From Rotaria socialis (Eukaryota > Rotifera > Eurotatoria > Philodinida > Philodinidae): a DNA stretch of 64,000 nt. The notes under the pieces were generated by a model. The model was not told the DNA's origin, did not search any database, and saw only the letters and a program-made list of their open reading frames with translations. Below are positions 1 through 11,964 of the stretch, piece by piece. The stretch lies in contig CAJNYU010001475.1 in the NCBI GenBank assembly GCA_905331475.1, positions 1-64,000 of the forward strand. The letters run 5' to 3'. A program made the translations under genes and the position numbers. The first letter of the stretch is position 1, and each line of letters opens with the position of its first letter.

Positions 1-2
1 AG

Positions 3-810
3 TCGAAACCATGTCTAAAAGTTGGTTGCGGCATATATCTGCTTGCATCATCGATTACATCGATCCTGACTATTATTTATTTAAATTTCAAATTATGGTT
101 TCTTATCCTTTCGCAAATGTCGATTCTTACGTCGTGATCTTTTCTCACATTCAGTTGTATTTCCATCGATTTTATTCTTCGATTTTTGTTAGGCATCACG
201 GATTGATTTCATGCATGTGAGCTGTTGAATCTCTCGTTACTGTCATTGCTGATGTAAAATGTGATCTGACAAAAAGTAAACCAATGCCGAAATTACTAAT
301 CATTGTTATTTCTCTATTTACATGTGTCTCGTTTTTGCATGATCCTATTCATCGTTATCTGATTGACGACGACGAAGAACAACGAACTTGGTGTATGGTT
401 CATTTTACACCGAGTATTGAAATCTTCAATTCATTCATTAACATCTTTCATTTTATTGTTCCATTTGGGCTTAAACTTATCTCAGCCATGAGCATCATCG
501 GTTCTATTGCAACAAGACGTGCATCAGTTAAGATACAAAACTCGTATATGGAACATATAAAGATGCAATTTCGAAAACATAAACATTTGATTATTAGTTC
601 TAATTGTTTGGTTATCTTGGCTATGCCTCGTTTAATAATTTCTTTCGCATCTGGATGCATGAAATCCGCGCGCGAGCCATTAATTTTCTTGATTGGCTAC
701 TTTGTTTCGTTCATACCGTCGTTGCTTCGAAAACTTATGAACGAGAATTTAAAACAGTAATTAGACAAAAATGGAATGCAATTCGACGTCGTTTCAATCA
801 CTATTATTAA
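3..810 (+). pseudogene. Decayed rhodopsin-like GPCR (bdelloid expansion type)
   Basis: The remnant of a seven-transmembrane receptor runs across three reading frames. Frame 3 from the left edge reads a TM1-TM3-like stretch (CGIYLLASSITSILTIIYL, then LILSQMSILTS) but is broken by TGA at 135-137 and 204-206. After a frameshift, 284-760 carries the family hallmark HDPIHRYLIDDDEEQRTWC in the second extracellular loop, TM5 (FINIFHFIVPFGLKLISAM) and TM6-TM7. A third frame, to about 810, carries the basic C-terminal tail (YEREFKTVIRQKWNAIRRR). Intact relatives are intronless or nearly so receptors of about 300 residues in bdelloid rotifers; ligands are unknown. At least two stops and two frame changes make this a pseudogene. 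The N-terminus may lie left of the window. The family match is from memory of its motifs. Confidence 0.8.
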
Positions 811-1673
811 TTTATGATATCAATGCTTGCATCGGCGAGACATTTGAGGATATTGACAATAGAATTATTAATGGTTTGCTTTTCAAAATATCGACTAGTC
901 ATAATATTTGTCTTTTTATTTTAATAAACATATTTTCATGGAACCTATAGTAGATTTAATTTTAAGCTATTGCCGTATACTTGTGGAAAAAAAATTGAAT
1001 ATCCTTGTGACAGGAGTCAAATATCTTTCCAAAAGTGTTTTACTCGTAATATAAATACTATCAGTGCTAGATTAGGAATTAATTTCAAGTCTCATTCACA
1101 CTCTCTATATAGAACATTTTACACATGCTAACCACAATATACGTTGTCTTAGGGGTTGTTTTGAATTTCTGTCATCGATTCGTCATTGTTCTCTATTCTG
1201 AAAGAATGTGATGCATGTTCTTTGCTAATATCGTTTTTCTTTTTTGTTTAACGTTGAATAACATCATCAATACATCGGTTTAAGTAGGACAAAACTTTCT
1301 CATCATTCGTTTTAAATGTTAATAGTAGTAGAACTAGTGATAAAACACGACTATTGGACTAGGTATTAGATTAATCTTGAGTGTTTTGGCAATATTCTTC
1401 ATATTGAATCAAGGAAAAATAAAATGCTCACAAAAAGGATTAATCTAGGCGTTTGTTCTTGCAAGTAAAAAGTAAAAAGATGAAAGTTTATCTACAGCAC
1501 CTACGCGATAACATGTCTATCAAGAATGAATAATAAGGATCCATTTTCTATATCAAAAGTTCTGCAGAAGCTATTACGTCATTTAAAATATAGAATCAGT
1601 AGCTGTCTGAGTCTGACTGCATAAGAATTTAACAATAACAGTTCACAATATAAAAGTTCCGTTGATTGGATTT
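811..1673. other. Intergenic, no gene seen
   Basis: AT-rich spacer between the GPCR and SLC13 pseudogenes. No open frame with family similarity, repeat or RNA gene was recognised. Confidence 0.5.
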
Positions 1674-4600
1674 ATGGCGAAAATATCATTCTTAAATTGT
1701 CTAAAGCAACGTTGGAATTTACTGCTAGTCATTCTAACACCATCGATCCTGCTGCCACTACCTATTATTATTAACAATTCCGTATGTTACCTAGTGTATT
1801 TTATTCAATAGAAAGTATGCTAAGACTCTTCCTTTCTCTTTAAAGCAAGCACGATGCGGTTACATTGTACTCATTCTCTCGGTGTACTGGATTGATGTTT
1901 TATTATATGCTTCTTGAAAATATAGAAGGTTATATAGAGCTCAGAGTATAAAGTGATTTAAAAAACAACAAAATATCTTAATTAGTTTGTAAAGCCAATG
2001 ATAACTTTTTTCTCTCTAGGCCGGTGTTCTAACTGCAGATGTTGTGGCACCTCACTATTTTCACAGACATCATTTCACTGTTTTTTGGTAGTATGGCATT
2101 TGGTTATGCTGTAGAAAAAGTCAATCTTCATCGACGCATTGATTTGTTTGTACTGAGTTGGGTTGGCATGGCAACTAAATGGTATTGAAAATTTTAATCG
2201 ACCCGTTAAAATCAATGATACCATTCAGTTGAGAAGTATCATAAACATTTTAATTGAACAATTTCATCACTAAACTAAGTGTATTTTTTTAGGAGTAAAA
2301 TCTATTTTTCATATTTCGTTGCTTTCTGTTCCTCGATGTTTTTAAGCTTATTCAATTCTAAAGTATTGAATTTTTATTATGCCAAACTAGGATCATGACA
2401 GGTATGATGGGAGCAACGGCATTTCTTTCAATGTAGATGAACAATACTGCATCGACATCAATTATGTTACCTGTAGCGTTGGCCGTTATTCATGAACTTG
2501 GAATTTGCAGTGAAAATTCTCTCAATAGACAGCAAACAGCTGTTATAAATGGTAGTAGGATTCTGACTTATTAGTTATAGTTCTCTATGTATTCAAATGT
2601 GTCTAGTTGTATTCGATTCTACAAATGGAGAAGGGTCCGACGAAAACAAAACTGAAGAGCTCACTCATACTACTCAAATATGTCAAACATTGTATGTATA
2701 TGGAACTAAAGCTTCTTGTCAAGTCTAGATTTTCTTCTTTTCATAGATAATCAGAAACTTTCGTGGAGACCAATACTCACTTTAAATTACTATGCTGTAA
2801 ACGACAAAAACCTGAAGTCGACGATAGATCCAAGAAAAAACATGACCAGTTGAAGAAAGGTAACTTTCTTTCGAATTTCGGAATTAGTTTCATCTTTATT
2901 TCAATGCATATTGGTATCTATCTAGGGTTTCTACTTGCCGTAGTCTATTCATCATCTATTGGTGGACTATCTAGTTTGGTTGGTACTGCACTGGGTTGCG
3001 ATTCGACCTATATTTCCTATAATTCCTATATTTTCAAAAAAGTCCTATTTTTGTCCTATATTTTCCTAAAAATTCCTATTTTTCCTATATTCTACCGAAA
3101 AAAGTAGAAAATTTCCGAAAACCTCTTAATTTTGCTATTGTCTTTAGACGAAAAAAAAACTTTTAATCTGTATAATCATGTGTTTTGGACAAATTGTTGT
3201 ATTATAGTGACATTTGTTTTAAACAATATTTTTCCTTTCGCCTCTTTAGTGGGCTGACTGAGAAATTATTTAATACTAAGTACAAAATACAAAATAGTTC
3301 AAAAGAAAAAAACATTCACAAAGTGATCATGTACTAGTTTCTGGTTTTTAGTGAAGTTTTAGTTAGATATAGAAGTTATATATATATATACCCCTGGAAA
3401 AAAGCTTCACTCTGTATTTTGAGGATATTGTTACCAAAAGAAAATATTTTTTTAAAGTAACGACATATTCTGAAAGCCCGTCAAATTTTACGCCATCCTA
3501 TGTATATGCATTTTCATTTTCATTTATACTTATCTATTACCAGAAAAATTTGAGTTATAATAAAATTAAAATAAACTTGTGGAAAATAATAAGCAATGAA
3601 TGCTGATTATCAGGACAATAAAATTAGATTGAGATTTTTTGGGAAGTCATGTCCATAATCTGAAACGTCACCTCTAATGGTGAGAAATAGTATTTGTCTT
3701 TTTCATGTATCTGTTTTTTCAAAGCTTATGATCTACTTTATTGTTATTTATCGATTTGTGAAAAACTTTTATAATGATCCTCGAATTAGCGACTTATTTC
3801 AGTAGAAAACATTACATAAGGATCTTGGCTACAGTTGAACTGTTTATAAGAGCGTCATTAAAACGATTTTCGAGCAGAGTAGTTACAAAACACCAAAACA
3901 ATTGAACAGAAACGGTGTATAAAATGTCCTCTCTTTTTGTCATTTTTTATCGAAAATCCTATAATTTTGACAATCTTGATCCTCTAAGGATTCCTATATT
4001 TTTATAAAAGTGCAATCGTAGGCCAGGTACTGCACCTAATGTTTATCTGAAAGGTTGTGTAGAGAGGTACATAGGTAGAATACAAATAATAAGTGACTAT
4101 GTTGCATATAACATAGTAAATATGGTGGTACTGGTTTTCGCATAAACTTTCTCAATCTTCTACACTTTGCTCTACCAGTTGGAATACTAATTCTTATACT
4201 TTGTTGGTTCTGACTACAATGGTGCTATAACAAACAAGAGTACGTGTACGTAACTTATGAAAGAAAATAGTCAGCTTTGAAAAATGAAAATATTGACGTA
4301 TCTCTGTCTAGATAGTTTCAATGCCGACCACCGTCTGAAATGTTTGAAGTTCAAACTCATTTGAAAGCGATACTCAATAAACAATATAAAGGTCTGGGAC
4401 GGCCAAAGGGAATCATTGTATTTGATAAAAGAGCGTTCTTACATATGCACGTATTTGTTCTCTCACTTGTAGATGGAGTGAATTCACTGTAGCTGCCATA
4501 TTCATTATGTTGATTGTTCTATGGGTGACAAGAGAGTGGTCTGATACAACTGGATGGAGCGTTTGATATTTCAGCGTAAGTACTTATCGGATTTTTATTA

Positions 4601-5689
4601 CAAAGAAAATCTAACATGACGAGATCATGTGTTCTTTTTTGTTTTTTGTTTTTTAGACACATTAGTGATGGTACTACAACTATCTTCTGTGGGATACTTC
4701 CATTAATTTTACCAGACAGTAATCCATTTAATCGTAAGATATTATTTTCGATTTTTACATTAAAAGAAACAAATGCTGATAAACGATGCTTTCATCATTA
4801 ACGCAACCACGATTGGAAATATGAGCCCATTGTAAAATGGACTCAATTGGAACAGAATGTGTCATGGGGTTCAATACTACTATTGCTTGGTGCTGGTCTC
4901 ACAATCGCCACTGCTTTTGAAGTATGTTGAAGTAAAGACAACTGCTTAACACACACACATCTATAACTCAATTGTTAAGAAATCAACATTGTCGGATAGC
5001 GTGGCGCAAAACATCGACTTTGCATCTGGTGTACCACGAGCTGCGGCTAGTATTATCATAATTATTGTTAGTCAGTTTTTCACTGAAGTAACTTCAAACA
5101 GGTACGGTCAGCATCCTTTTACCTGTATTGGATTCAGTGGTCAGTGATATAAGAACACACTATTCTAGCAAAGATTCCTCGTAGTAGAACGCTATTTTAT
5201 TCATATCTACATACTAGAATTTTTTAATCTGGTTGATGATGCTGATATTTAATTAATTCTATTTACATAATATATTGACATACTAGGTAGCGCCTTCTGG
5301 TATCCATCCAGCGCTTTTCTCATTTTCCCTTGTACACTGGCTGTCTCTCTTGCATCTATGCTACCCATAGGTAAGCGTTATGTTGAGATCCTATAAGGCA
5401 ACATTCAGCTTTTTTCTAACACAGCTACACCGCCGAATGCTATTGTTTTTGCCAGTGGTGCCATTCGAGTTATCGATATGGTGAGCATAATATTTTGTGT
5501 AATATTATATCTATCCTGATATTAAATCTCTAGATTGAAACTGGTATAGTAATGAATCTCATCGGGTTTTTTGTCATCTTTATCGCTGCTAATACATAGA
5601 TGCCAAAAAGATTCGATATCAACGAACAGACAACGGCTTATTTCTTCAGTATAACTTCTGTTGTCCGTTCTTCCGTTGACAATCTTTAG
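1674..5689 (+). pseudogene. SLC13-type Na+/carboxylate-sulfate symporter, pseudogene
   Basis: A decayed multi-exon transporter. In order it shows: an N-terminal block from ATG 1674 (LLLVILTPSILLPLPIII); a conserved block at 2060-2190 (DIISLFFGSMAFGYAVEKV, NLHRRIDLFVLSWVGMATK); MTGMMGATAFLSM then stop then MNNTASTSIMLPVALAVIH (2400-2510); SSIGGLSSLVGTA near 2950; PNVYLKG at 4036; INFLNLLHFALPVGI near 4145; HISDGTTTIFCGILPLILPD (4657 on); VSWGSILLLLGAGLTIATAF (4860); LASMLPI plus ATPPNAIVFASGA (5350, 5430); and IETGIVMNLIGFFVIFIAAN (5535). These match the SLC13 fold (NaDC/NaS), a plasma-membrane symporter for dicarboxylates or sulfate. In-frame stops lie at 2434, 4211, 4564 and 5597; three replace a tryptophan that is conserved in the family. 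A 1-kb element splits it at 2992-4025. Several intron boundaries (GT..AG) are still visible, so this is a dead duplicated gene, not a retrocopy. Confidence 0.88.
2992..4025. mobile_element. Non-autonomous DNA element inside the SLC13 pseudogene
   Basis: The SLC13 reading frame (..SLVGTA / PNVYLKG..) is interrupted exactly within one codon. The 10-bp word ggtactgcac lies just left (2982-2991) and just right (4026-4035) of a 1034-bp insert. The insert starts tgggttgcgattcgac and ends gcaatcgtaggcca. Read inward, the two ends match at 11 of the first 16 bases, so they are imperfect terminal inverted repeats. Both ends carry repeated cctatatt/cctataat words. No transposase is visible inside. A 9-11 bp duplication suggests a Mutator-like element; if the flanking gg is chance it would be 8 bp and hAT-like. 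Confidence 0.8.
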
Positions 5690-6803
5690 CTGTTCTTCGA
5701 TGAAATGGATTGTGCGTGTATATTGTATACAAAATTGTAGTCATCATTTATTTTCGTGTTTCAAAAAATAACATGAAAATTTCTGGATAGATACTGTCGT
5801 TTTAGAAACAATAATAGAACTTTATAAATTTATAACAGACGGTAAAATGAGCAGGACGAGACGAGATCCGATTAAATCTTTGACATATTCACCGTAATAA
5901 AGTTTTACAACAAAAATTAATCATGTATAGTCTTATGTATTAATAAAAGAAAGACAATTTAAATTTAATGGAATTTGAAGAGTGTTGATTTAGAGCTTAT
6001 ATGATTGAGAATTGAGCAGTCGACATCTTTCTGGTAATCACTATACGTTTGATAACACAAAGAAGCGTCAAATACTTACTTGAACGGGAACGTTGCAATA
6101 AATTTCACATCATATTCTCCATCTTTTTTAACTATCAAACTACATGCTTGCCTGTAATTTAAAGTGACAAAAAACAGTCTTTTCAAAACAACTGACTTTC
6201 AGATCATGCTCAATGCAATAAAATCAGTGACTATTACTATGATAAAAGAAAATAATAGTAAATGTTGATCTCTCATAAGAATTATTTGTTTTCAACTACG
6301 ATCTCTTGAACTGACGTATGCATCTAGAGCAGACAGATAATATTAATTAATTTATGATTGTTTCCGTCTATGGTATTTTCTCTTTAGGTTGCTGCTTGTA
6401 GAGTGTATAAAATGACTCATTTTCATAAGTGTTCTAACGCATACATTAGTCTAGCATGCCAACAAACGATTGTAATAATAAAATTCGAGTCACAACTTAT
6501 GATCAATCGTCTTCATTATTATTTTGTTAACTGTTTATCCTCGTATGCTTCAATCAGTACGAAATTTTATTCACCGATTGTGAAAGAGTAATCCACTAAA
6601 AACAAATATTTTTCTTTTCATGCAATGGTGATTCTCTCTGAAAACAAATGTTGTGATGGCATAAAGATGTGTAAGAGAAATTTAATTAGCATATCGTGTT
6701 TTCTTTTTGTGCCTTTTCATAATGTTTTGCTTCTCTTTTGAATGCAACTTTGTTAGGTTGCATCGCTGTTGACACAGCAGCTCAACATATGAAAAATAAT
6801 AGT
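5690..6803. other. Intergenic, no gene seen
   Basis: AT-rich spacer after the transporter remnant. The short open frames (for example 6403-6591) have no recognisable similarity. Confidence 0.5.
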
Positions 6804-8025
6804 CCAAGGGGGGAAAGCGGCTCCTGGGTCCTTGGATTCTGACTAGGGATGCAACGGTGACGATCAAAAACCGTTCCACCGTCACCGTTTCACCGCTTGA
6901 GACCGGTGAAACGGTGGAGCGGTGCACCGTTGGACCGGGCCCCGGTGGGAGCGGTGGAACGGTGAACGATTAATCGTCACTGTTGCATCCCTAATTCTGA
7001 CGGCTCTTTATGGATCCTGGTGGATTCTACTGGATTCCAGTGAATTCTTATGGATTTTGGTAGATGTTTGAAGATATGCGAAGATCAGTATCAACTCCTT
7101 ATCGCTGTCACTTGCTTTCTTTTTAGTCTAATATAATGACTTATCCCGTTAGACTAATTTGCTTTTTAAGGTTTTCTGTTGTAGCTTCTTGGATTGATAT
7201 TCGTCTTCGCAACATAAAGTCTCGTAATCATTAACATTCTGTACAAAGTTGCAACTCTATTTGTTGTCAAGGGAAAAGTTAAAAAGATAACTTATAAATC
7301 CCATGACACACATGAAATTTGAATCTTTTTCATAAAAATATGGGATAGAGTGATGAATTTATTAACTACGCAGTAAGTAGCAATGATTCAAGTATTTTTC
7401 ACTTTTTGCCATAGCATTCAATACCATATTTAAAAAAAAACTTGTACATAGCTGTCAGTTCATATATTTGAACCGCTCGTTGTAAACCAAGTCATACTGA
7501 TGCACTTGCTAGAACTTTGAAATTTAACACGCAGAATTAATCAATACACAGGCAAAGTCATCGGTAGAAATAAAATAGTATTCTTCGTTTCAACAGTATC
7601 GTCCATATTACAAAAAGACTAAATAATTTTTTCAGAACTATTGTAACACATGCCCAGTCATAGAATAATATGACAAATAAATCCTTCGGTTCTTCTCTTT
7701 TTGTGTACAATAAAATCTGTAAGTTTTTTTTCTAAGCGTTTAGATACAAGAAACGATAATTAGACCATTTAGATCTTTGAAAAAATGAATGGTCACTGTC
7801 GTAATTTTTTCAAAGCACAATGAAAATCATAGATCCTGCGTATATAAGTATCGTTGTTCTCCTTAGCAATTGCAAATTGTTTAAAATATTGAGATAAATT
7901 CAATAATCAAAATGAATCCTAGCGGATTTTGGTGGATTCTATGGATCCTGGTGAAATCTGCGGCTCCTGGTGGATTCAAGAATCCATCAGGGCCGCCAGG
8001 AGTCGCTTTTTCCCCTTTGCCTTGG
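6804..8025. repeat. Possible 1.2-kb element with inverted ends and ggattc repeats
   Basis: The left end (from 6804, ccaagg then ggggaaagcggctcctgg) and the right end read on the other strand (from 8025, ccaagg, caaa, then ggggaaaaagcgactcctgg) are similar for about 30 bp in inverted orientation. Inside both ends runs a degenerate 10-12 bp word of the type tggattcnnn (7014-7070 on the plus strand, 7910-7990 mainly on the minus strand). A weaker array of gaatcaca-like words follows near 8460-8510. No coding frame or target duplication was found. The left end is itself broken by the MITE at 6844. Confidence 0.4.
6844..6993. mobile_element. hAT-like MITE, 150 bp, perfect 8-bp target duplication
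   Basis: The element begins tagggatgcaac and ends gttgcatcccta. The terminal inverted repeat extends to about 23 bp with one mismatch. It is flanked on both sides by attctgac (6836-6843 and 6994-7001), the 8-bp duplication expected of hAT transposition. The interior is GC-rich against an AT-rich background and is built almost wholly from accgt/acggt words on both strands, so a single strand can fold back. There is no coding capacity. Confidence 0.9.
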
Positions 8026-8910
8026 AAACTTTGTGATACTTTGTTTAAACAAAGCAGTGTCATTTTGCACTTTGACGGCTAAATAAAATGTCATTTGACT
8101 TTTTATGTGGCAATTTCGAATACATTCATAATCTTTCATCAAATATATTTACTAATTCTATATTCAATTAAGGTCAAAACAATTCTGAACACAACATTCA
8201 TCTCATCATTATGAAATATTTATTAAATAGAAACATCTTTGTTACTCAATATTCTTAATAATACCTGATTCGGTATCTCTCGTTGAACATCATATTATTT
8301 TGTTTTATCTTTCAATTTTATTCCGAACAAATATGATAGAATGCAAATAATAGCAAATAGCATCAAAATCAAAATAAAACAAATGCCAAAAGTGCTTAAA
8401 ATAAAACAATCAGTTATTCAACCAAGATGGTAGTGGTGGGGAAGCTGATTCTGTGTCGATAGAATTATTGGAATCACATAGAACCACTCAGAATCACATG
8501 GAATCCCAACATCTAAAAAATGCATGCTTATGCTTCTTATCATGCTTGATCGAATACATAGCATCGATTAGAAACAGCTAATTAGCTCTTGGCAGCTTTT
8601 CACTGAGTAATAGAATTAATTTCACCATTTTACAACAACAAAACAGATTTTATTAAACTCCTGTATACTTTCGAAGAAAATACACACGTTTGTAGGTTTA
8701 AATGGAGGTTTTCGCAACTTCCTCTTCACTCTAGCAATGACGAGTGAGAAGGGGATAGCAAAGCCAACGATTATCGACTAGATTTCTTAGTATAGAGAGA
8801 AGGAGCGCAAGCAATAACGATGCTTATATTTTTCTAAAACTCTGTACACCCTAACTACGTAGTTTAAATATTGCAGGTTTTGGTATTTAATGCAGCGAAA
8901 GGGTGTTATT
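8026..8910. other. Intergenic, no gene seen
   Basis: AT-rich spacer holding a patch of ggaatcacat-like words around 8460-8510, reminiscent of the neighbouring repeat. Nothing else was recognised. Confidence 0.45.
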
Positions 8911-10918
8911 CAGTAGGCCGATGCTATTACTCATTTAATAGAGTAAGAATAGGATGATCACCATGTAAAATTATAAAATAGTGGAATTCCAAATTTAGAA
9001 AAACCTCAACTTATATCTCATAATTTGTCAAAAGAAATAATAGTCCATGCTGCGAATACCGGGCCATTTTTTGCGCCAAATTTTTATTGATGGGAGCCGG
9101 TAATCGGACTGGTAAAACCACGGTTAACCGCCGACTTTCATGCGGTTTTTATGACATGGGAGTGTCAGATTCTTCCTAAATGATCAAATCAATGTATATA
9201 GCCAATTGATATGGTAGTCAAATAGACGATTGAAAGAATAAAATGATATTACACCTCATATAACGTGTGATGCATATTATTATTGGAAGAAAAGAATTGA
9301 CGCTTTGAAGATGTAATGTATTTCACAATAGAAAAAACGTTTTCAGTCTAACAATATTAAATAAATCTAATAAATTGCTCGAATAATAGTAATACACGGA
9401 TACGTTTTCGGTAACCGACTAAAGTGTCCCTGAAAAAATTTCACTTCAAAAATGTCCCTCATTCTAAAGTTTCAGTTTTTAACTATAGTACACTACTGGA
9501 ACGTAGATAATGCCGTGATCGAAAATGTATTGGCACATACTTTCTTTGTTTACCTGGAGGATCAGTATTGTATATAAATAAGCCCAATAAGTACGAAAGA
9601 AATTTTACATAAATACGATTGATAGTTTTAATGTCATATTTCATTCGCAATCGTAGCAAAAGACATTTTAATACAATCGGAAGATTTAACAATGATGGAC
9701 GAGATCGAATTTTCATCCTCATCTCAATCATCTAAACATTCGCTTTTACTAGCAAGTACAACCAAATCAACTATTACTAAACCAAACCCAAATAACTAGA
9801 AACCCATGCGTGACGGTATCAGTGTAAGTACTAAGGTTCACCAGCACTCAACTCTTCATACTAAATGGTTCACGTCTAGAATCTCCGAGCAGTGCATTAA
9901 AGAATTATTTGATCGGTACCACAGCAAGCAAATTACCCCACACGAATTAGTAAAAGGACTTTCTTGTATATCGCGGTTGACCAATAAAATCGTATTCATC
10001 TTTATAAGTTATATCACATAACTAATCTTATCTTCAATCATAGCTCGCATTTTACAAAAAGGACGTTTTGAGAATGATAAGCCAACACAACATCGAAAAC
10101 GAACTGTTTCTATAAGATTCAAAGACTCAGTTACTACTAGTACGATCGAACAACGTGATGATAATCAAAATGAAGAATATTATAGCATATACATTTATTA
10201 CCAATTAATTGATAATATATTAGTAGACCTAAAAGATCGATTTTCCTCCAAAAAGTTTGAATATTTTATCAAATATATTATCATTATATCCAGATAGTGA
10301 TACTCTTTTGCATTTCAACTCATTAAAACCATTTGCTGATCATTTGAATATTGATGTTGGTATTTTATTTAATGAATTAGTTGTTGTAAAGCCTATGTTA
10401 AAAAACAAATCATTGGCTACTATAATTGATTTATATCAAGAATTATATCCTTTTATAGAACCGTTTCCAATATTTGTTGCATTTATCGAAAATGCGATGA
10501 TTATTCTAGTTACTTCAACGACGTGTGAACGCACTTTCTCAAAAAATGAAACTGATCAAAACAACAGTAAGAAATACAATGACTGATGATCGCCTTAGTA
10601 ATTTGTGCCTATTAGCTGTTGAGCGTAATATTGATGTAAATTTTGAACAGTTTATTGATAAATTCTCAGATATTCACAAAAAATAGTCGAATTATGTTGA
10701 AATAAATAACAATCTTTTTTCTGTTTATTATATTTTGATCATATGCATAAATAAACTGATGGCTCATCAAAGCTATCAATGTGCAAACATAGATTTTTAA
10801 CTTGATTATGATATTATGGTTGAGTTTATTGATATAAATCTTCGGTCAGCTGAAGTGATGACTCATACATAGGGGGCTGAACCTCCCCGCTCTCAAATTT
10901 CTGGTTTTGCCGCTATTG
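8911..10918 (+). mobile_element. Degenerate hAT transposon, about 2 kb
   Basis: The right end carries the sequence style typical of hAT elements (gggggctgaacctcccc followed by ttttgccgctattg, ending at 10918). Its flank gtgttatc (10919-10926) differs by one base from gtgttatt (8903-8910), which lies directly before cagtaggccgatgctatt, a plausible left terminus. The two ends agree only loosely (cagtag-gcc against caatagcggc). A broken hAT transposase lies inside in the same orientation, which supports these limits. The right end and the transposase are well supported; the left boundary is tentative. Confidence 0.55.
10042..10686 (+). pseudogene. hAT-family transposase, C-terminal part, frameshifted
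   Basis: Two overlapping frames together read the end of a hAT transposase. The first contains RDDNQNEEYYSIYIYYQLID followed by a leucine-rich stretch ending in DLKDRF. The second contains NILSNILSLYPDSDT and then the hallmark dimerisation block with TSTTCERTFS and DDRLSNLCLLAVER. A shift near 10250 and another at the A-run near 10546 break the frame. The C-terminal hAT dimerisation domain holds transposase monomers together in intact elements. Upstream frames at 9640-10020 may be the degraded N-terminal half, but no BED finger or catalytic residues could be identified. It is not functional as read. Confidence 0.8.
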
Positions 10919-10926
10919 GTGTTATC

Positions 10927-11940
10927 TATGTTTTTAAAACATAAACAGTAAAATAAATATATTTCACAAAATAAGATACCTTACAATTATTCAAGAGATA
11001 ATTGTTATTGTATAAATTGCAGATGATGTCGACAAAATTATCTCGATTTAATTTTAATGATTGTATATTCGTTTTGTGCTTTATGAACTTGAGAACGTTA
11101 TATAATTCATACATTTCAATTTTTTTATTTCTCCCTCATTTGTTTAGCAATATGAACATAATGGACTAAAATACTTGGAGAAGATAAATTTTATTTGCAT
11201 AAGCTTAAGTCTTACTTGCATTGATATGCGCATACTTTTCCATGAAATAATAGATTTTTTTATTGCACATTATCGTTTGCTGACGACGTTTTCTAAGTAA
11301 TGCAATTAACAACAAAAAGAAACAAATTACCAGCAAAATTCTGTACAGTATGATATTATTGATCAAGAAGGTGTATATTACTATTGAAATAATTAAGATA
11401 TGATTGGCTTTATTAGAAAAGAAGTTACTCACTCATATTTTGTTCATGTATCTGTTGTCAATAACTTGACTTCTTTAGTTGTAATTAATGTATTCGATCC
11501 ATCTGTAAGATCAACAAGAAATGATAAATTAATACGCGAGTTGTCTTCAGTATCCATTAAAAAATATTTAATGTTGTTTGGAATTTCAAACTCATCTCGG
11601 ATAGTTGCATCAATAGTATTCACAGACGTATCACATCGAAACCTATATTTCATTTTTTGTGTAATTACCATAAAGAAAATTTATAATTTTCGTAGGACAC
11701 GTCATCGTTAAGTTAAAGAATAAATTTATTGTTGTAAACAACAGTGTAAAAAAATACGACAAAAGAATTATATTAACAACACTCTTTTTTTTTCTTCGTT
11801 GTCCCCTGTTCTTCTTATGGATTCGTCGCGCATCAGCATATAAAATGGAGGCTGATATTTACTGCTATAACATTGGTTAAATAGACGAACAAATCGTTAC
11901 AGAAGAAAACAAATATGATGAGTGATGAAAGATTTCCTTT
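10927..11940. other. Stretch with two weak minus-strand frames
   Basis: Minus-strand frames at 11444-11671 (75 aa, soluble) and 11205-11432 (75 aa, with one hydrophobic segment followed by LLRKRRQQ) are adjacent and could be exons or a decayed small membrane protein. A stop (TGA) at the end of the first frame prevents joining them through the GTGAGT donor that follows. Neither matches a family that I recognise. Confidence 0.25.
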
Positions 11941-11950
11941 TTCTATTTTT

Positions 11951-11954
11951 TCAG
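11951..11954 (+). promoter_or_regulatory. Candidate acceptor site just upstream of SNRNP27
   Basis: A pyrimidine-rich tract ending in TCAG stops 10 nt before the SNRNP27 ATG. With no exon recognisable upstream, it fits either a 5'-UTR intron or a spliced-leader acceptor. Spliced-leader trans-splicing is known in bdelloid rotifers. Confidence 0.4.
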
Positions 11955-11964
11955 TCAGAAAGTA

